Source of the DNA: Notamacropus eugenii
Taxonomy: Eukaryota > Chordata > Mammalia > Diprotodontia > Macropodidae
DNA: 64,000 bases
NCBI RefSeq assembly: GCF_028372415.1
Contig: NC_092878.1
Location: forward strand, 73,227,251-73,291,250
Direction of reading: 5' to 3'
Shown here: in pieces, positions 11,546 to 26,894 of the stretch
Numbering within the stretch: the stretch's first letter is position 1
Layout of the letters: every line of letters begins with the position of its first letter
Notes under the pieces: model-generated
The model's input: the letters and a program-made list of their open reading frames with translations, nothing else
Database searches by the model: none
Told to the model about the DNA's origin: nothing
Translations under genes and position numbers: made by a program

Positions 11546-14500
11546 ATGGTGGGAAAGAGGTTGGAGGGAAATACACAGATTGTAATCATAACTGTGAATG
11601 TGAATGGAATGAACTCTCCCATAAAACGGAGACGGATAGCAGAATGGATTAAAAGCCATAATCCAACAATATGCTGCTTACAAGAAACACATTTGAAACG
11701 GGGGGATACACATAGGATAAAGGTCAAAGGATGGAGCAGAATATATTGTGCCTCAGCTCATGTAAGAAAGGCAGGAGTAGCAATCCTAATCTCAGACAAA
11801 GCAAAAGCAGTAATAGATCTAATCAAAAGGGATAAGGATGGAAACTATATCCTGCTAAAAGGCACCATAGACAATGAAGCAATATCATTACTATACATGT
11901 ATGCTCCAAGTGGTATGGCATCCAAATTCTTAGAGGAGAGGTTGGGGGAGTTGAAGGAAGAAACTGATAGCAAAACTACACTAGTGGGGGACCTCAACCT
12001 CCCCCTCTCTGAACTTGATAAATCAAACCTCAAAATAAACAAGAAAGAGGTTAAGGAGGTAAATAAAACTCTGGATAAGGTAGATATGATAGATCTTTGG
12101 AGAAAATTAAATGGGAATAGAAAGGAATATACTTTTTTCTCAGCAGTACATGGAACATTTACAAAAATTGATCATGTACTAGGACATAAAAATCTCAGAG
12201 GCCAGTGCAGAAAGTTAGAGATAATCAATGCATCCTTTTCAGATCATAATGCAATAAAAATTACATGTAATTAAAGGCCATGGAAAGAGAAACCAAAAAT
12301 CAATTGGAAACTAAATAATCTAATTCTAAAGAAGGGTTGGGTTAAAGAAGAAATCATAGAAACAATCAACAATTTCATTCAAGAGAATGACAATAGTTAG
12401 ACAACATATTAAAACTTATGCGATACTGCAAAAGCAGTTATTAGGGGAAGTTTTATATCTTTGAATGCTTACATAAATAAAATAGAGAACGAGGAGATCA
12501 ATGACTTAGGCTTACAGTTGAAAAAGCTAGAAAAAGAACAAATTGAAAATCCCCAAGTAAATACCAAATTAGAAATACTGAAAACCAAAGGAGAGATTAA
12601 TAAAACTGAAATTAAGAAAACTATTGCATTAATAAATAAAACCAATAGTTGGTTTTATGAAAAAACTATTAAAATTGATAAACATTTGGTCAATCTGATT
12701 AAAAAAAAGAAAGAAGAAAATCAAATTACTAATATTAAAAATGAAAGGGGTGAACTCACCTCCAATGAGGAGGAAATTAAAACAATAATTAGAAACTACT
12801 TTGCCCAACTTTCTGCCCACAAATTCGATAATCTAAACGAGATGGATGAATATTTTAAAAAATACAAATTGCCCAGATTAACAGAAGAGGAAGTTGAATA
12901 CTTAAACAACCGCATCTCAGAAAAAGAAATTGAACAAGCCATCAATGAACTACCTAGGAAAAAATCTCCAGGGCCAGATGGATTCACAAGTGAATTCTAT
13001 CAAACATTTAAAGAACAGTTAATTCCAATACTATATAGACTATTTTTGAAAATTGGGGAAGAAGGAGTCCTCCCAAATTCTTTCTACGATACAAATATGG
13101 TTTTGATACCCAAACCAGGAAGAGACAAAACAGAGAAAGAAAATTATAGACCAATTTCCCTAATGAATATAGATGCAAAAATTTTAAATAAGATTTTAGC
13201 AAAACGAATACAGCATCTTATCACGAGATTAATACATTATGATCAGGTAGGATTCATACCAGGATTACAGGGCTGGTTCAATATTAGGAAAACTATTAAC
13301 ATTATCGATCACATCAACAACAAAGCTAACAAAAACCACATGATTATCTCAATAGATGCAGAAAAAGCTTTTGACAAAATACAACACCCATTCCTACTAA
13401 AAACACTGGAGAACGTAGGAATAAAGGGAACTTTCCATAAAATAATAACCAATATCTATATAAAACCTTCAGGAAGCATTATATGCAATATGGATAAGCT
13501 AGATCCATTCCCAATAAGATCAGGGGTGAAACAAGGATGCCCATTATCACCACTATTATTCAATATGATACTAGAAATGTTAGCTGTAGCAATTAGACAA
13601 GATAAAGACATTAAAGGAATAAGTGTAGCCAAAGAAGAAACTAAGTTATCACTCTTTGCAGATGATATGATGATTTACCTAGAGAATCCCAGAGATTCAA
13701 CTAAAAAATTACTTGAATTAATAAACAACTTTGGCAAAGTTGCAGGTTACAAAATAAACCCACACAAATCTTCTGCGTTCCTCTATATTAACAACAAAGT
13801 CCAACAGCAAGAGATAGAAAGAGAAATACCATTTAAAGCTAGGGTGGACAGTAAAAAATACTTGGGAGTCTACCTGCCAAAACAAACCCAGGGATTATAT
13901 GAACAAAATTACAAGACACTTTTTGCACAAATAAAGTCAGATTTAAGTAAGTGTAAAAACATTAGTTGCTCATGGGTAGGCCGTGATAATATAATAAAAA
14001 TGACAATTCTACCTAAATTAATATACTTATTTAGTCCCATACCAATTAAACTATCAGACAATTATTTTCTAGAGCTGGATAAAATAATATCAAAATTCAT
14101 TTGGAAAAACAAAAGGTCCAGAATATCAAAGGGACTAATGAAAAGAAGTGCTTGGAAAGGTGGCCTAGTGCTACCAGACCTCAAACTGTACTATAAAGCA
14201 GCAATTATCAAAACCACTTGGTATTGGCTAAGAAACAGAGAGGTAGACAAGTGGAATAGACTTGGCACTCAAGATGCAGTAGGCAAGGAATATAGCAACC
14301 TTCTGTTTGATAAACCCAAGGACCCCAGCTTCTGGGATAAGAACTAATTGTTTGACAAAAATTGCTGGGAAAACTGGATAACAGCGTGGCGGAAATTAGG
14401 CATAGACCCATACCTGACACCGTACACAAGAATAAAGTCCACATGGGTACATGATTTAGGTATAAAGATTGATACCATGAATAAACTGGAGAAGCAAGGA

Positions 14501-15397
14501 ATAGTGTATTTATCAGATCTATGGAGAAGGGAAGAATTCTTTACTAAAGGAGAGATAGACAGCATTATGAAATGCAAAATGGATAACTTTGATTACATTA
14601 AACTGAGAAGTTTTTGCACAACCAAACCCAATGCAACCAAAATCAGGAGTAATGTAGTAAATTGGGAAAGAATTTTTACAGCTAAGCTCGGGGATAAAGG
14701 CCTCATTTCCAGAATGTATAGAGAACTGACTCATATGTACAATCATACAAGTCATTCCCCAATTGATAAATGGTCAAAGGATATGAACAGGCAATTTTCA
14801 GAGGAAGAAATTAAAGATATCTATAATCATATGAAAAAATGCTCTAAGTCACTATTGATTAGAGAGATGCAAATCAAAACAACTCTGAGGTACCACATCA
14901 CACCTATAAGATTGGCAAACATGACAGAACAAGAAAATGATAAATGCTGGAGAGGATGTGGGAGAGTTGGAACACTAATTCATTGTTGGTGGAGCTGCAA
15001 GCGCATCCAACCATTCTGGAGAGCAATTTGTAACTATGCCCAAAGGGCTACAAAAATGTGCATACCCTTTTACCCAGCAATATCGCTACTAGGGCTATAT
15101 CCCCAAGAGATCATAAAAATGGGAAAGGGTCCCACATGCACAAAAATATTTATAGCAGCACTCTATGTAGTTGCCAAAAACTGGAAGTGAAGGGGATGTC
15201 CATCAATTGAGGAATGGCTGAATAAATTATGGTATATTAATGTAATGGAGTACTATTGTGCCATAAGAAATGATGAACAAGAAGACTTCAGAGAGGCCTG
15301 GAAGGACTTTTATGACCTGATGCTGAGTGAAAGGAGCAGAACCAGGAGAACTTTGTGCACAGCAACGACCACAGCGTGAGAGAGTTTTTTCTGGTAG
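11546..15397 (+). pseudogene. L1-A ORF2 (endonuclease-reverse transcriptase), with in-frame stops
   Basis: The frame from ATG 11,546 to TAG 15,395 is 1,284 codons without net frameshift. AP endonuclease: 'VNVNGMNSP' (residues 17-25), Glu in 'LQETHL' (about 47), 'VGDLNLPLS', 'DHVLG', and 'SDHNAI' (Asp233-His234). Reverse transcriptase: 'SPGPDGF', '[12 protein letters not shown]', '[13 protein letters not shown]', and catalytic 'FADD' at about 704-707. The C-terminal Cys-rich domain 'CWRGCG...HCWWSC' starts at about 1134. Stops lie at 12,272, 12,398, 12,410, 14,345, 15,188 and 15,377. The one at 14,345 (codon 934), between the reverse transcriptase and the Cys-rich domain, is also present in L1-B. 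The protein would nick A-rich targets and prime reverse transcription there; this copy cannot encode it whole. Confidence 0.93.
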
Positions 15398-15783
15398 ACT
15401 TGGAATTTTGTAATAACGCAAAAACTTCTTATAAAAAAAACAAATCCCAAAGGTGGTTCTCAAGGCAAAATGCCTTCCACACTCAGAGAAAGAAATGTGG
15501 AAGTCATTCACAAAATGTAGCAGATCATGTTTGTGTATGTGTATGTGTTTGTGTATCATGTTTTGATTTGTTATATGATTTCTTTCATTTATTTTAGTCT
15601 GACTACATAGCATGACTATAGTGAAAATATACTCAATAGGAAAGTATATGTAGAACCTATACAGAATTATATGCAGTCGTGGGGAGGGAGGGGGGTAGTG
15701 GGGAGTAGGTGTGGGAGGGATAATATCTCAGTTGTAAGGCAGTGATTGTTAAACATTAAAAAATAATAAAAAAAAAAGAAAAG
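15398..15783 (+). other. L1-A 3' UTR with G-rich tract and A-rich tail
   Basis: A G-rich stretch at about 15,677-15,718 has at least five runs of three or more G separated by short loops, which fits a possible G-quadruplex like the one known in other mammalian L1 3' UTRs. AATAAA at 15,765-15,770 precedes the A-rich end. Confidence 0.8.
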
Positions 15784-15796
15784 AAAAGATAAATGA
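15784..15796. repeat. Target-site duplication of L1-A, right copy
   Basis: An exact repeat of 8,830-8,842. Confidence 0.9.
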
Positions 15797-16225
15797 CCCA
15801 GCTGAGAGAAGAAGCCACACTTGGATTACACCAACATTACACATGTAAAGAAAAGATTTTTTAGGGCGTGGGGGGACTTCACATGTTTTTTTTCAAACAT
15901 AAGAAAAACTGGCGAAATATTCAAGAATCTTTTTTCATCCACTAAAAAGTGTAGCTTTTTTTCTTAATTGAATGGCTTTTTTCTCAAATAAATAATGTGA
16001 CTTTCTCTCCTTATTCCCCTGTAACTTAGAAGTCATTCAACCATACCCAGTTACTGAGAGTATATAATTCAGTTCTCTAATCAAATAGGTTGTTGAAAGA
16101 GGAAAAAACACACTAATTTATTTCTATTTATTAATCCTTTTTTCTATGCATATTTAGATATACATATACATATAAATATACACACATACATATAGTATGT
16201 CAATCTGTGTGTATACATCTTTACA
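15797..16225. other. Unclassified sequence
   Basis: This is the right flank of L1-A. I see no gene, known repeat or regulatory signal beyond short AT-rich stretches. Confidence 0.5.
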
Positions 16226-16227
16226 GA

Positions 16228-16385
16228 GGAATATAGATTTAGATTTGGAAGACCATGTGATTCAGCCCACTCATCTTACACGAAATACAGGACCTTAAAA
16301 ATTAAATATCTTTTCCACGATCACACAATAAATGGCAAAATGAGATTGAAACTCTGACTCTTTTTATTTCTAAATTCATAAGCAC
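16228..16385 (-). repeat. Old core-SINE (THER/MIR type)
   Basis: In reverse orientation it shows the order 'tagatttagatttggaagac', 'ctcatcttacacgaaataca', 'tcttttccacgatcacacaa' and 'gagattgaaactctgactct'. It is the same SINE type as at 24,300-24,620, 49,490-49,690 and 60,845-61,050. Confidence 0.65.
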
Positions 16386-16554
16386 AGACTTATACACATA
16401 TATGTGTTTAACATGTAGCATACTTTTAAATTATATGTACAGTACAGTTCAATTTACACTGAAACACAGTGTCTATATTATTTTGTGATATCTTTCTACA
16501 GTTTTTAATGGGATTGTGTTCTTTGCTCATTCTCAATTACACTTCATCCAATTC

Positions 16555-17480
16555 TTTCACTCAACAAATATTTATTAAGCATTGGTTATCTGCTGTCACG
16601 GGAATAGTTAGTAGCAATGAAAAAAGTGAGGAATGAAATAATTCTTACCCTCAATAAATTTGTAGCCAATATAAGATATGACAGGTATAATAAATGAAGG
16701 GAAAAATGTGATAGGAGGAGAGGAATTCTAGGAATTATGTTTTAAATGAATATATAAAAGAAAGGAGAATGTCACTGAAGATTCTTGAAGGGGGAAATTG
16801 AATTATAATATCCTTGGTATAGGAAGATAATTTTGGCAACGATGAAAAAGAGATTAAGGAAAGGGAAACACAGATGATGGAAAATTCCTTAGGAGATTTC
16901 TACAATAATCCATGTGAGAGGTGATGAATGTTTGAACTAGGGTAGTGAGCAGAAAGAAAGGGTTGGTTTCAGATACACAGAAGTATAATCCATAAGACTA
17001 TAAATAAGTGGCTATCATCAGGTTGGGGAAAAGGATAGAGTGAAAGATGACTCCAAAAGTCACTACACTTTGTGATTGAGAGGATAGTGCTGCCCACATA
17101 GTAAACAGGTTTTTTAGGAGAAAAAGTATTTGGGATGAAAATAATCATCTCTGAGTTTGAAATTTTGAGTTTGAGATCCCAATGATATATATGTAGTGGA
17201 GATATCCAGAATACACGTAGCAAGCCAGATGTGTTCAGAAAAGAGGTTGTGGTGTGGGGGGACATGAGCAAGAGCAAAGTCAAGAGCACAGTCTTGACTT
17301 ATAGGGTGAGACACATATAATGATGTAGCAAAAGACTCTTAGAAGCAGTGATCATAAAGTTAGGAAGAGATCTAGAGGAGAGTAGGGTCATGAATGATAA
17401 GGAAGATTGGACTGGTCAACAATATCAAAATTCTGAAAAAGCATGGGTATCTAACTTTGGGAGTTATCTGTATAGTGATC
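16555..17480 (+). repeat. Ancient mammal-wide repeat, family not named
   Basis: It starts 'caacaaatatttattaagca', passes a 'cttaccctcaataaatttgta' block, then a long body with 'acaataatccatgtgagagg', 'gatgactccaaaagtc', 'gagtttgagatcccaatgat' and 'gtggagatatccagaata'. The same order recurs at 41,820-43,460 and in part at 22,940-23,640. I recognise the pattern as a common old mammalian repeat but cannot name it safely. Confidence 0.6.
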
Positions 17481-17604
17481 TTTTTAGGCTTATTCTAAAC
17501 ATACAGGTGAGAGTTTTGAAAATGTAATACTCTTTTGGTCGATCAAATCCAACTTAAAACACACGTACACATTAGTAATAAGGAATTATAAGAATACCTT
17601 TTTT

Positions 17605-20560
<2,956 letters not shown>

Positions 20561-20564
20561 ATTT

Positions 20565-20830
20565 TTTGAGAGGACATACTCCAAATGCTTATTAAAAAAA
20601 TAATAAAGTTAAATTCTCTCCACCTTCACAATCATGAGACTACGAGAACCCTACAAAACATATTGAATGAAGTATATGTTCAGCTTCTGAGATTCTGCAC
20701 ACAGCATTTTTATTCAACATTCTCAATGGAAATAAAAATTTCAACTGTCAGACAGTCAATCAAGTTGGCCTATCCTCATAATCGTAAAAGCTCTTCAGGA
20801 TTCTTCTGATTCCCTCTCTCTCCAAGCCAA
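20565..20830. other. Unclassified sequence between L1-C and a minus-strand HAL1
   Basis: I do not recognise this segment. The open frame 20,585-20,809 has no family resemblance. It could be an insertion in the HAL1 or original flank. Confidence 0.5.
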
Positions 20831-20845
20831 AAAAATACCTAAGTG

Positions 20846-20952
<107 letters not shown>

Positions 20953-21043
20953 ATAATTCCTCCAACTACCCAAATACTAAAAAAGTCTTCAGTTACAAAT
21001 ATTATATTTCCATGTAATCAGTTCAAGAGCTTAGTAAGTCCAT

Positions 21044-21071
21044 CATTAATTAATTAATTAATTAATTAATA
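21044..21071. repeat. (ATTA)n short tandem repeat
   Basis: Six to seven ATTA units lie at the ORF1 end of the minus-strand HAL1. Confidence 0.85.
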
Positions 21072-22754
21072 AGTCTGTTCTCTTTTCTGTTTATCTTTTT
21101 ATGCTTTTCTTGATTCTTCTGTTTGAAAACCAAATTTATATTCTTCTCTAGTCCTTTTATCAAGAATGCCTGAAAGTTCTCTATTTCATTGAAAGACCCT
21201 TTCATACCCTGGCATGTGATACTCAGTTTCACTGGGTAGGTGATTCTTGGTTTTAATTCTATCTCCTTTGACCACTGCAGTATCATATCCTAAACTCTTC
21301 AAATCCCTTAACGTAGAAGCTGCTAGATATTATGTTATCCTAATTGTATTTCCACAATACTTGAATTTTTTTCTTCCTGGATGCTAGCAACATTTTCTCC
21401 TTGACCTGGGAGCTCTGGGATATGGCTCAAATATTCATAAGACTTTTCCTTTGGGGATCTCCTTCAGGAGACATTTGGTGGATTCTTTCAATATTTATTT
21501 TAACTTCTGATTCTAGAATATCATTGTAATTTTCCTTTATAATTGCTTGAAAGACGATATCTAGGTCCTTTTTTGATCATGACTTTCAGGTAGTCCAATA
21601 ATTTTTAAGTTGTGTCCCCTAGATCTATTTTCCAGGTCAGTTGCTTTTCTAATGAGAAATTTCACATTGTCTACCATTTTTTCCTTCCTCTGGTTTTGTT
21701 TTATAATTCCTCGACTTTTCATACAGTCATTAACTTCCGTCTGCTCCATTCTAATCTTTATGGAATTATTTTCTTCAGTGAGCATTTGGACCTCATTTTC
21801 TATCTGGCTAATTCTGCTTTTTTTGTATTCTTCTCCTCATTGACTTCTTTGAATCTCTTTTGGCATTCAGGTTAGTCTATTTTTAAAGGTTTTATTTTCT
21901 TCAGCATTTTTCATGTTCTAATTTAGTAAGCAGTTGGCTTGTTTTTAATGATTGTCTTTCATCACTCTCATTTATCTTCCCAGTTTTTGCTCTACCTGTC
22001 TGACTTGAGTTTCAAAATCCCTTTTGAGCTTTTCCATGGACAAGTTTTATTTTTCTTGGAGGCTTTAGATGAAGTAGCTTTGACTTTGTTTTCCTCTGTT
22101 TGCATGTTTTCTTCTTCCATATCCCCAAAGTAAGATTCTATTGTCTAATTTCTTTTCTGTTTTTTGTTCATTTCCCCAGACATTTACCTGACTTTTCAGC
22201 TCTTTTGCAATGTAGTTCTCCACTTCAGGTAGGGGTGGAGGGTGTACTGTCAGTAGTTCGATCTCCCCACAATATGTGGGCCTAGAACTCTAGAAACAGT
22301 GGCTGAAGCTGTCTCTCATGCTGCTCTGGCCCCCACAGGTTCCTCCAACCCGTTCCCCTTCTGCTGCCCTGGGGCTGAGGTCTAACTTCTGTTCTCTGTC
22401 ACACCACTCTCACAGGTTTTGTACACTGACCTTCCAATTTGTCCTCTGGATTTTGGGGTCGTGAGGTATGGAAATCACCACAGGTGCTAGAGATGTAGTT
22501 CTCCTAAGGTCTTCGCAGGTCCTGTCTATGCCAGTGCTGCCCATGCTGCACTGTGCTTGGTTCCCAGTAAGGTACGATAGACACAGCCTGTTGACCGTCC
22601 AGGCTGTCTTGGACTGGAGATTTGCTTCATTCCATTGTTATGTGGCTTCTGCAGCTCCAGAAATTGTTTAGAGACATGTTTCGCAAGTATTTGACTGGAA
22701 TTAGGGGGAGTGCTCTAGAAAGTCCCTGTTGCTACTCTGCCATTATGACTCCAC

Positions 22755-22938
22755 CCCTACCTTTAATACTTAAATTTGTTTTGGAGGTTGAACATTCCAA
22801 ACCAGGATGGGTCTATATTAAGGTCCTGGGTGAAGAAAAAGACTCAGCAGACAGTCACAACAGCTATGAGAGACATGTGTCTACTCTATTGTTGATGCAG
22901 TGCTGACTGGCCCTAATGAATATCAAACTCCTACCAGA
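22755..22938. other. Unclassified sequence
   Basis: No recognised gene or repeat between the HAL1 5' end and the next ancient repeat. Confidence 0.5.
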
Positions 22939-22939
22939 C

Positions 22940-23130
22940 TGGAGGTACAGTATTTGGACTCCTCTCTTAAGTTAAGAAGACCAAGTGAAAGAGTGATAAA
23001 GGAGAATATATAGCTGAAGATGGAATCCTGGGAAACAGCCACACATCCAAGATGAAAGGAGACCAATCAATCAATCAAGGAGACTGAGAACAAGTAGTTG
23101 TAGAAGCAGAGATTGGTGAGTGTCTTTGCT
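22940..23130 (+). repeat. Ancient mammal-wide repeat, left part
   Basis: The block 'gaatcctgggaaacagcc' and the following 'ggagactgagaacaag' match the body of the unnamed family seen at 16,555-17,480 and 42,440-43,460. It continues at about 23,320 after an L2 segment. Confidence 0.5.
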
Positions 23131-23134
23131 CCTC

Positions 23135-23318
23135 TTAAAGCTTCTAAAACTCAACATTTCCAAAGTAGAGCTGATTATTTTCATTTCAAACTTCCTGACT
23201 GTGAAACTTCACTGTTTCCTTTTTGGGCAGCATAATCCTCTCAGTCACACAGGGTAATGACTTTTGAAGTTATCTTAGACTCTTCCCTTTCCCCTACCCT
23301 GAACATATCCAATTTCTT
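23135..23318 (+). repeat. L2 LINE 3' fragment
   Basis: The L2 order is clear: 'aaaactcaacatttccaaag', 'agctgattattttcatttca', 'cactgtttcctttttgggca', 'cagtcacacagggtaatga', 'gttatcttagactcttccct' and 'catatccaatttcttg'. Confidence 0.75.
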
Positions 23319-23319
23319 G

Positions 23320-23640
23320 AAAAGAAGACAATCAAGAAAAGAGCAATCAGAATAATAGAATTTGGTCAACAGTGTAAAATGATGAAGAGAAACCAAGGAG
23401 CTAAATAATGAAAGACAAGGCCAATGGATTTAGAAATTAAAAAATCACTGATGAATTTGCAGACAACAGTTTCAGGAGACTGCTGGAGCCTTAAGCCAGG
23501 TTGCCAGTCGTGAATAAATGAATAATTATGTTTATTATGAATCATTACTTTTTCTAGAAAGTGACAGGAATTTTGTGTAAATTTCAAATCAGTTCCAGTA
23601 CAATGAACGGAATATAGTAAAAACTTTGAAAATGTTTGAT
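23320..23640 (+). repeat. Ancient mammal-wide repeat, right part
   Basis: The block 'caaggccaatggatttagaa' followed by 'caacagtttcaggagactg' is the continuation of the unnamed family, so the L2 fragment sits inside it. Confidence 0.5.
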
Positions 23641-23644
23641 AAAT

Positions 23645-24298
23645 GAAATGGAATTGAATTTATCCCATTTTCTTAACAGATTTTAGTATGTTGCCTGTGG
23701 AAGTTGAAAGTAATAATCCTCTTTAAAACACTAAATGTCATATTTTAGAATACAGTTCTATCTGTATTTAAATATATTTCTACTTAATATTATTCTGACA
23801 AAAGATATTTGTAAGTATTTTTGACACAAAGCAAAAAATGTTTACTCAACACTCAGCAGTAGTTATTGGTACACTATTATCACCAAATCACTTTAGTTTT
23901 GCAATTTATTGACAACTACAAGGAAATAATTATTTAGGTTCATAGGTCTCTCCCACCTGGGCTACCCTCTTTGTTGTGTGTTTCCTTTGTAGCAGAGATT
24001 GCTTAGGATGTCAAAGCAAGTGTTTGGGCTAATAAATTTAAACTATCACCTATTTTCCACAAATATCTAGTTTAAATACATTGTTTACCAAATAAGCCAG
24101 TGCTAATAAACTAGGCCATAATTTGAGTATAAACTGCCAAGTCATTTTTGGTTCTTTGTCAGGCATATCGAACTCAATCATTTTGTGAAGCCTGGATTTG
24201 GCTTGCTTGGGATGAAAATAAAAGCAATCTAGGGCAGATAGAGTTTTCTCCAGATTAGTCTATTTCTGAGTATTAGTTGCTTTATTTGAAAGTCATTT
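23645..24298. other. Unclassified AT-rich sequence
   Basis: No credible coding frame or repeat family recognised. Confidence 0.5.
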
Positions 24299-24299
24299 A

Positions 24300-24376
24300 T
24301 CTTTATCTCCACTATACAGGATTCAGAGAAGGAAGGGATTATAGAAATCATCTGGTGCAACCTCTCTCTCTCTCTT

Positions 24377-24421
<45 letters not shown>

Positions 24422-24625
24422 TGTATATATATATATGTCTACACACATATATCTACACATATATACATATATATGTTTGTGTGTGAACACATATACACAT
24501 ATATGCATAAGAAACCTGAGTCCCACAGAAGGGAAGTAATTTACCCAAGATTCATATAAGGAGTTCACTGCCAGGCTGGAATTTGTATCCAAGTTTTCAA
24601 ATTTCTGGATCCAATGTGCATTATG
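24300..24625 (-). repeat. Old core-SINE split by a CT/TA microsatellite
   Basis: The SINE halves are 'gattcagagaaggaaggga' to 'gtgcaacctct' and, after the microsatellite, 'gaaacctgagtcccacagaa' to 'ggaatttgtatccaag'. The order is that of the SINE at 16,228-16,385. Confidence 0.65.
24359..24437. repeat. (CT)n(TA)n microsatellite
   Basis: A short CT run is followed by two TA runs interrupted by 'atttttg'. Confidence 0.95.
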
Positions 24626-24825
24626 TACCTCTGGAATGATGTAAATTTTTAAAATTCTGATGTTAGGAATTCAAAAGCCCAAGAGATAGACCATGTTCTT
24701 CTATACTCTTGTAAACCTGGGTGGCTAGTTATTTAATCTGTGATAGAATCTTGTGTTCCTTTGTTCTGTCCCTTCTCATGATTTTAAAAATTGAGATGAG
24801 CCTGAAGCCGCAGGTTCCTTAAGAA

Positions 24826-24840
24826 TTACAAAAGGAGAAA
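24826..24840. repeat. Probable TSD of HAL1 copy E1, left
   Basis: TTACAAAAGGAGAAA here resembles ATACAGAAGGAAATT at 40,594-40,608, with a few differences as expected for an old insertion. Support is moderate. Confidence 0.5.
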
Positions 24841-26389
24841 AAGGAAGAGAAGATGGCAGAGGATAAGCAGGGGCCAGCTAGAGCTGTCCGCTAAACCCTT
24901 CAATAAACCTGTAAAAGTTACTCTAAATGAATTGTAGAGCAGCAGAAGCCACAAAATGACAGACAAAAGCAAACTGTGAGTGCAAGACAATCTGCAAAGT
25001 TGATGGGAAGGCTATTGTACCAGGCTGGGAGCATGGTGAAGTTCAGCAGGGGTCACACCAGTGAGGACCCAGTGGGAGCAGGACTTAGGGGAGTGAATCA
25101 CTGGTGGCTGCCATGAATTCTCAACCCACAAACACTAAAGAGAGCTTCAGTGGTCAATGGGAAGGACCTATCACCTGGCTTAGAAGGGAGTGTGGCCCAG
25201 CCTCAGCCCCAGCCATAGCCCTGACTCAGGCCCTGACCCCAGCGCAGCTGCAGCCATGGCTGAAGTGGAGGTTGCTTCTGGAAACCTCCACTTCACAAAG
25301 TTCAAAAGTCATTAAGTGGCTTGAAAAATAAGAAACAGAAACAAACTATAGATTCGTACTTCCTCAGTGAAGAGGTATTTTCTTACATCATTGGTGATGA
25401 GAAAGATCAAAACATACTTCCAGAAGAAAACAACAAAGCCAAAGCCTCCACATCCAAAGTCTCCGAGAAAAAATGTGTGTGGGTTTCAGGCCATAGAAAA
25501 GCTCAGAAAGGATTTCAAAAATCAAGTAAGAGAAATAGAGGAAAAACTGGGAAGGAAAATGACTGTGATGCAAGAAAATCATGAAAAATTAGTTAATAGT
25601 TTGCTAAAGGAAACCCTCAAAATGCTGAAGAAAATGACATGCTTAAATGAGACTAACTCAAATGGCAAAAGAGGTCCAAAAAGCCAATGAGAAGAACAAT
25701 GCCTCAAAAGGCAGAATGGGCTAAATGGAGAAAGATGTCCAAAAGCTCACTGAAGAAAATAATTCTTTAAAAATTAGAATGAAGCAAATAAAAACTAATG
25801 ACTTTATGAGAAATTAAGAAATTATAAAATAAAACCAAAATAATGAATAAAATGTAAGATGATGTGAAGTTTTTCATTGGAAAAAGAACTCACATGGAAA
25901 TGGATCCAGGAGAGATAATATAAAAAATATTGGCGTACCTGAAAGCCATGATCAAAAAAAAAGCCTAGATAACATCTTTCAAGAAATTTTCAAGGAAAGC
26001 TACCTTGATACTCGAGAACCAGAGGGTAAGATAGAAATGGAAAGAATTCACTGAAAACCTCCTGAAAGAGATTCCAAATGGAAAACTCCTAAGAATTTTG
26101 TAACCAAATTCTAGAGTTCCCAGGTCAAGGAGAAAATATTACAAGCAATCAGAAAGAAAAAAAAATCAAGTACTGTGGAAACATACTCGGGATAACACAG
26201 GATAGCAGACTAAACTAAGGGATATGAAGGCTTGGAATATCATATATTACAGAGGTCAAAGGAGAAAAGAATAAAACCAAGAATCACCTACCCAAAAAAA
26301 CTGAGTATCACCCCTCAGGGGAAAAAATGGAGCTTCAATGAAATAGAGTTTTTCGAATACTTCTTGTTGAAAAGACCAGAGTTGAGGGG
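24841..26389 (+). mobile_element. HAL1 copy E1, 5' UTR and ORF1 (outermost element of the nest)
   Basis: This is the first part of an old HAL1 whose remainder lies at about 38,895-39,663 and 40,384-40,594. The 5' end is AAGGAAGAGAAGATGGCAGA, a 5' UTR follows to about 25,320, and then ORF1. Its N-terminus ('KQKQTIDSYFLSEEV', about 25,333) aligns with the 'KKNKTIEGYFLGE' start in the 720-base insertion at 39,664. The coiled-coil region ('KLRKDFKNQVREIEEKLGRK') and the C-terminal domain ('ITYPKKLSITPQGKKWSFNE') are recognisable. ORF1 is broken by many indels and stops. Sequence stops at about 26,389 where E2 begins. The total own length over the three parts is about 2.5 kb, which fits a complete HAL1. 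Confidence 0.75.
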
Positions 26390-26877
26390 GGTGGAGTCAA
26401 GATGTTGGAGTATCAGGATGGAATTTCTAGCATGCTCCAGCCAAGCCCAGCCAAATACCTGTCAAAAAATGGCTTTAAACTAATTTTGGAGCTGCAGAAG
26501 CCACAGAATGACAGAGGGAAGGAAATCTCCAGCCCAAGACATCCTGGAAGGTCACTGAGAAGTGTCAGTCCTGCTATGTTGGGAGCAGAGTGCAGTCCAG
26601 TGTGGGCAGCAACTGCACAAAGGGGACCAGAGGAGGCCTTAGGGTGAATGAATCTCTCACACCTGTGGTGATTTCCAGACTTCATGACCACACAACACTG
26701 AGGATAAATTGAAAAGTCAGTGAGAAAAGTCTGCGGGGCCAGTTTGGGAAGGTGGAGTGTTCTGGCCCCAGTCCCAGGTTGGCAGAGTTGGAAGGGAGTG
26801 AAGGAACCTTGGGCAGCCACAGCAGCAGCAGGGGCAGATGCAGCCACTGTTTCTGGAGCTCTAGGGCCACAGATTGT

Positions 26878-26894
26878 GGGGGGGGGGGGGGGGG
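26878..26894 (+). repeat. Run of 17 G
   Basis: An uninterrupted G homopolymer in the E2 5' UTR; see findings. Confidence 0.95.

Larger units (their letters stand above)
8843..15783 (+). mobile_element. Full-length L1 retrotransposon (L1-A)
   Basis: About 6.9 kb with all parts in order: 5' UTR (8,843-9,800), ORF1 (9,801-10,981), long inter-ORF spacer (10,982-11,545), ORF2 (11,546-15,397), and a 3' UTR ending in an AATAAA-containing A-rich tail. A perfect 13-base TSD and close similarity to L1-B (27,598-34,511), by eye a few percent different, indicate a fairly young insertion. It is not intact: ORF1 has lost its frame near the start, and ORF2 has several in-frame stops. Confidence 0.95.
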
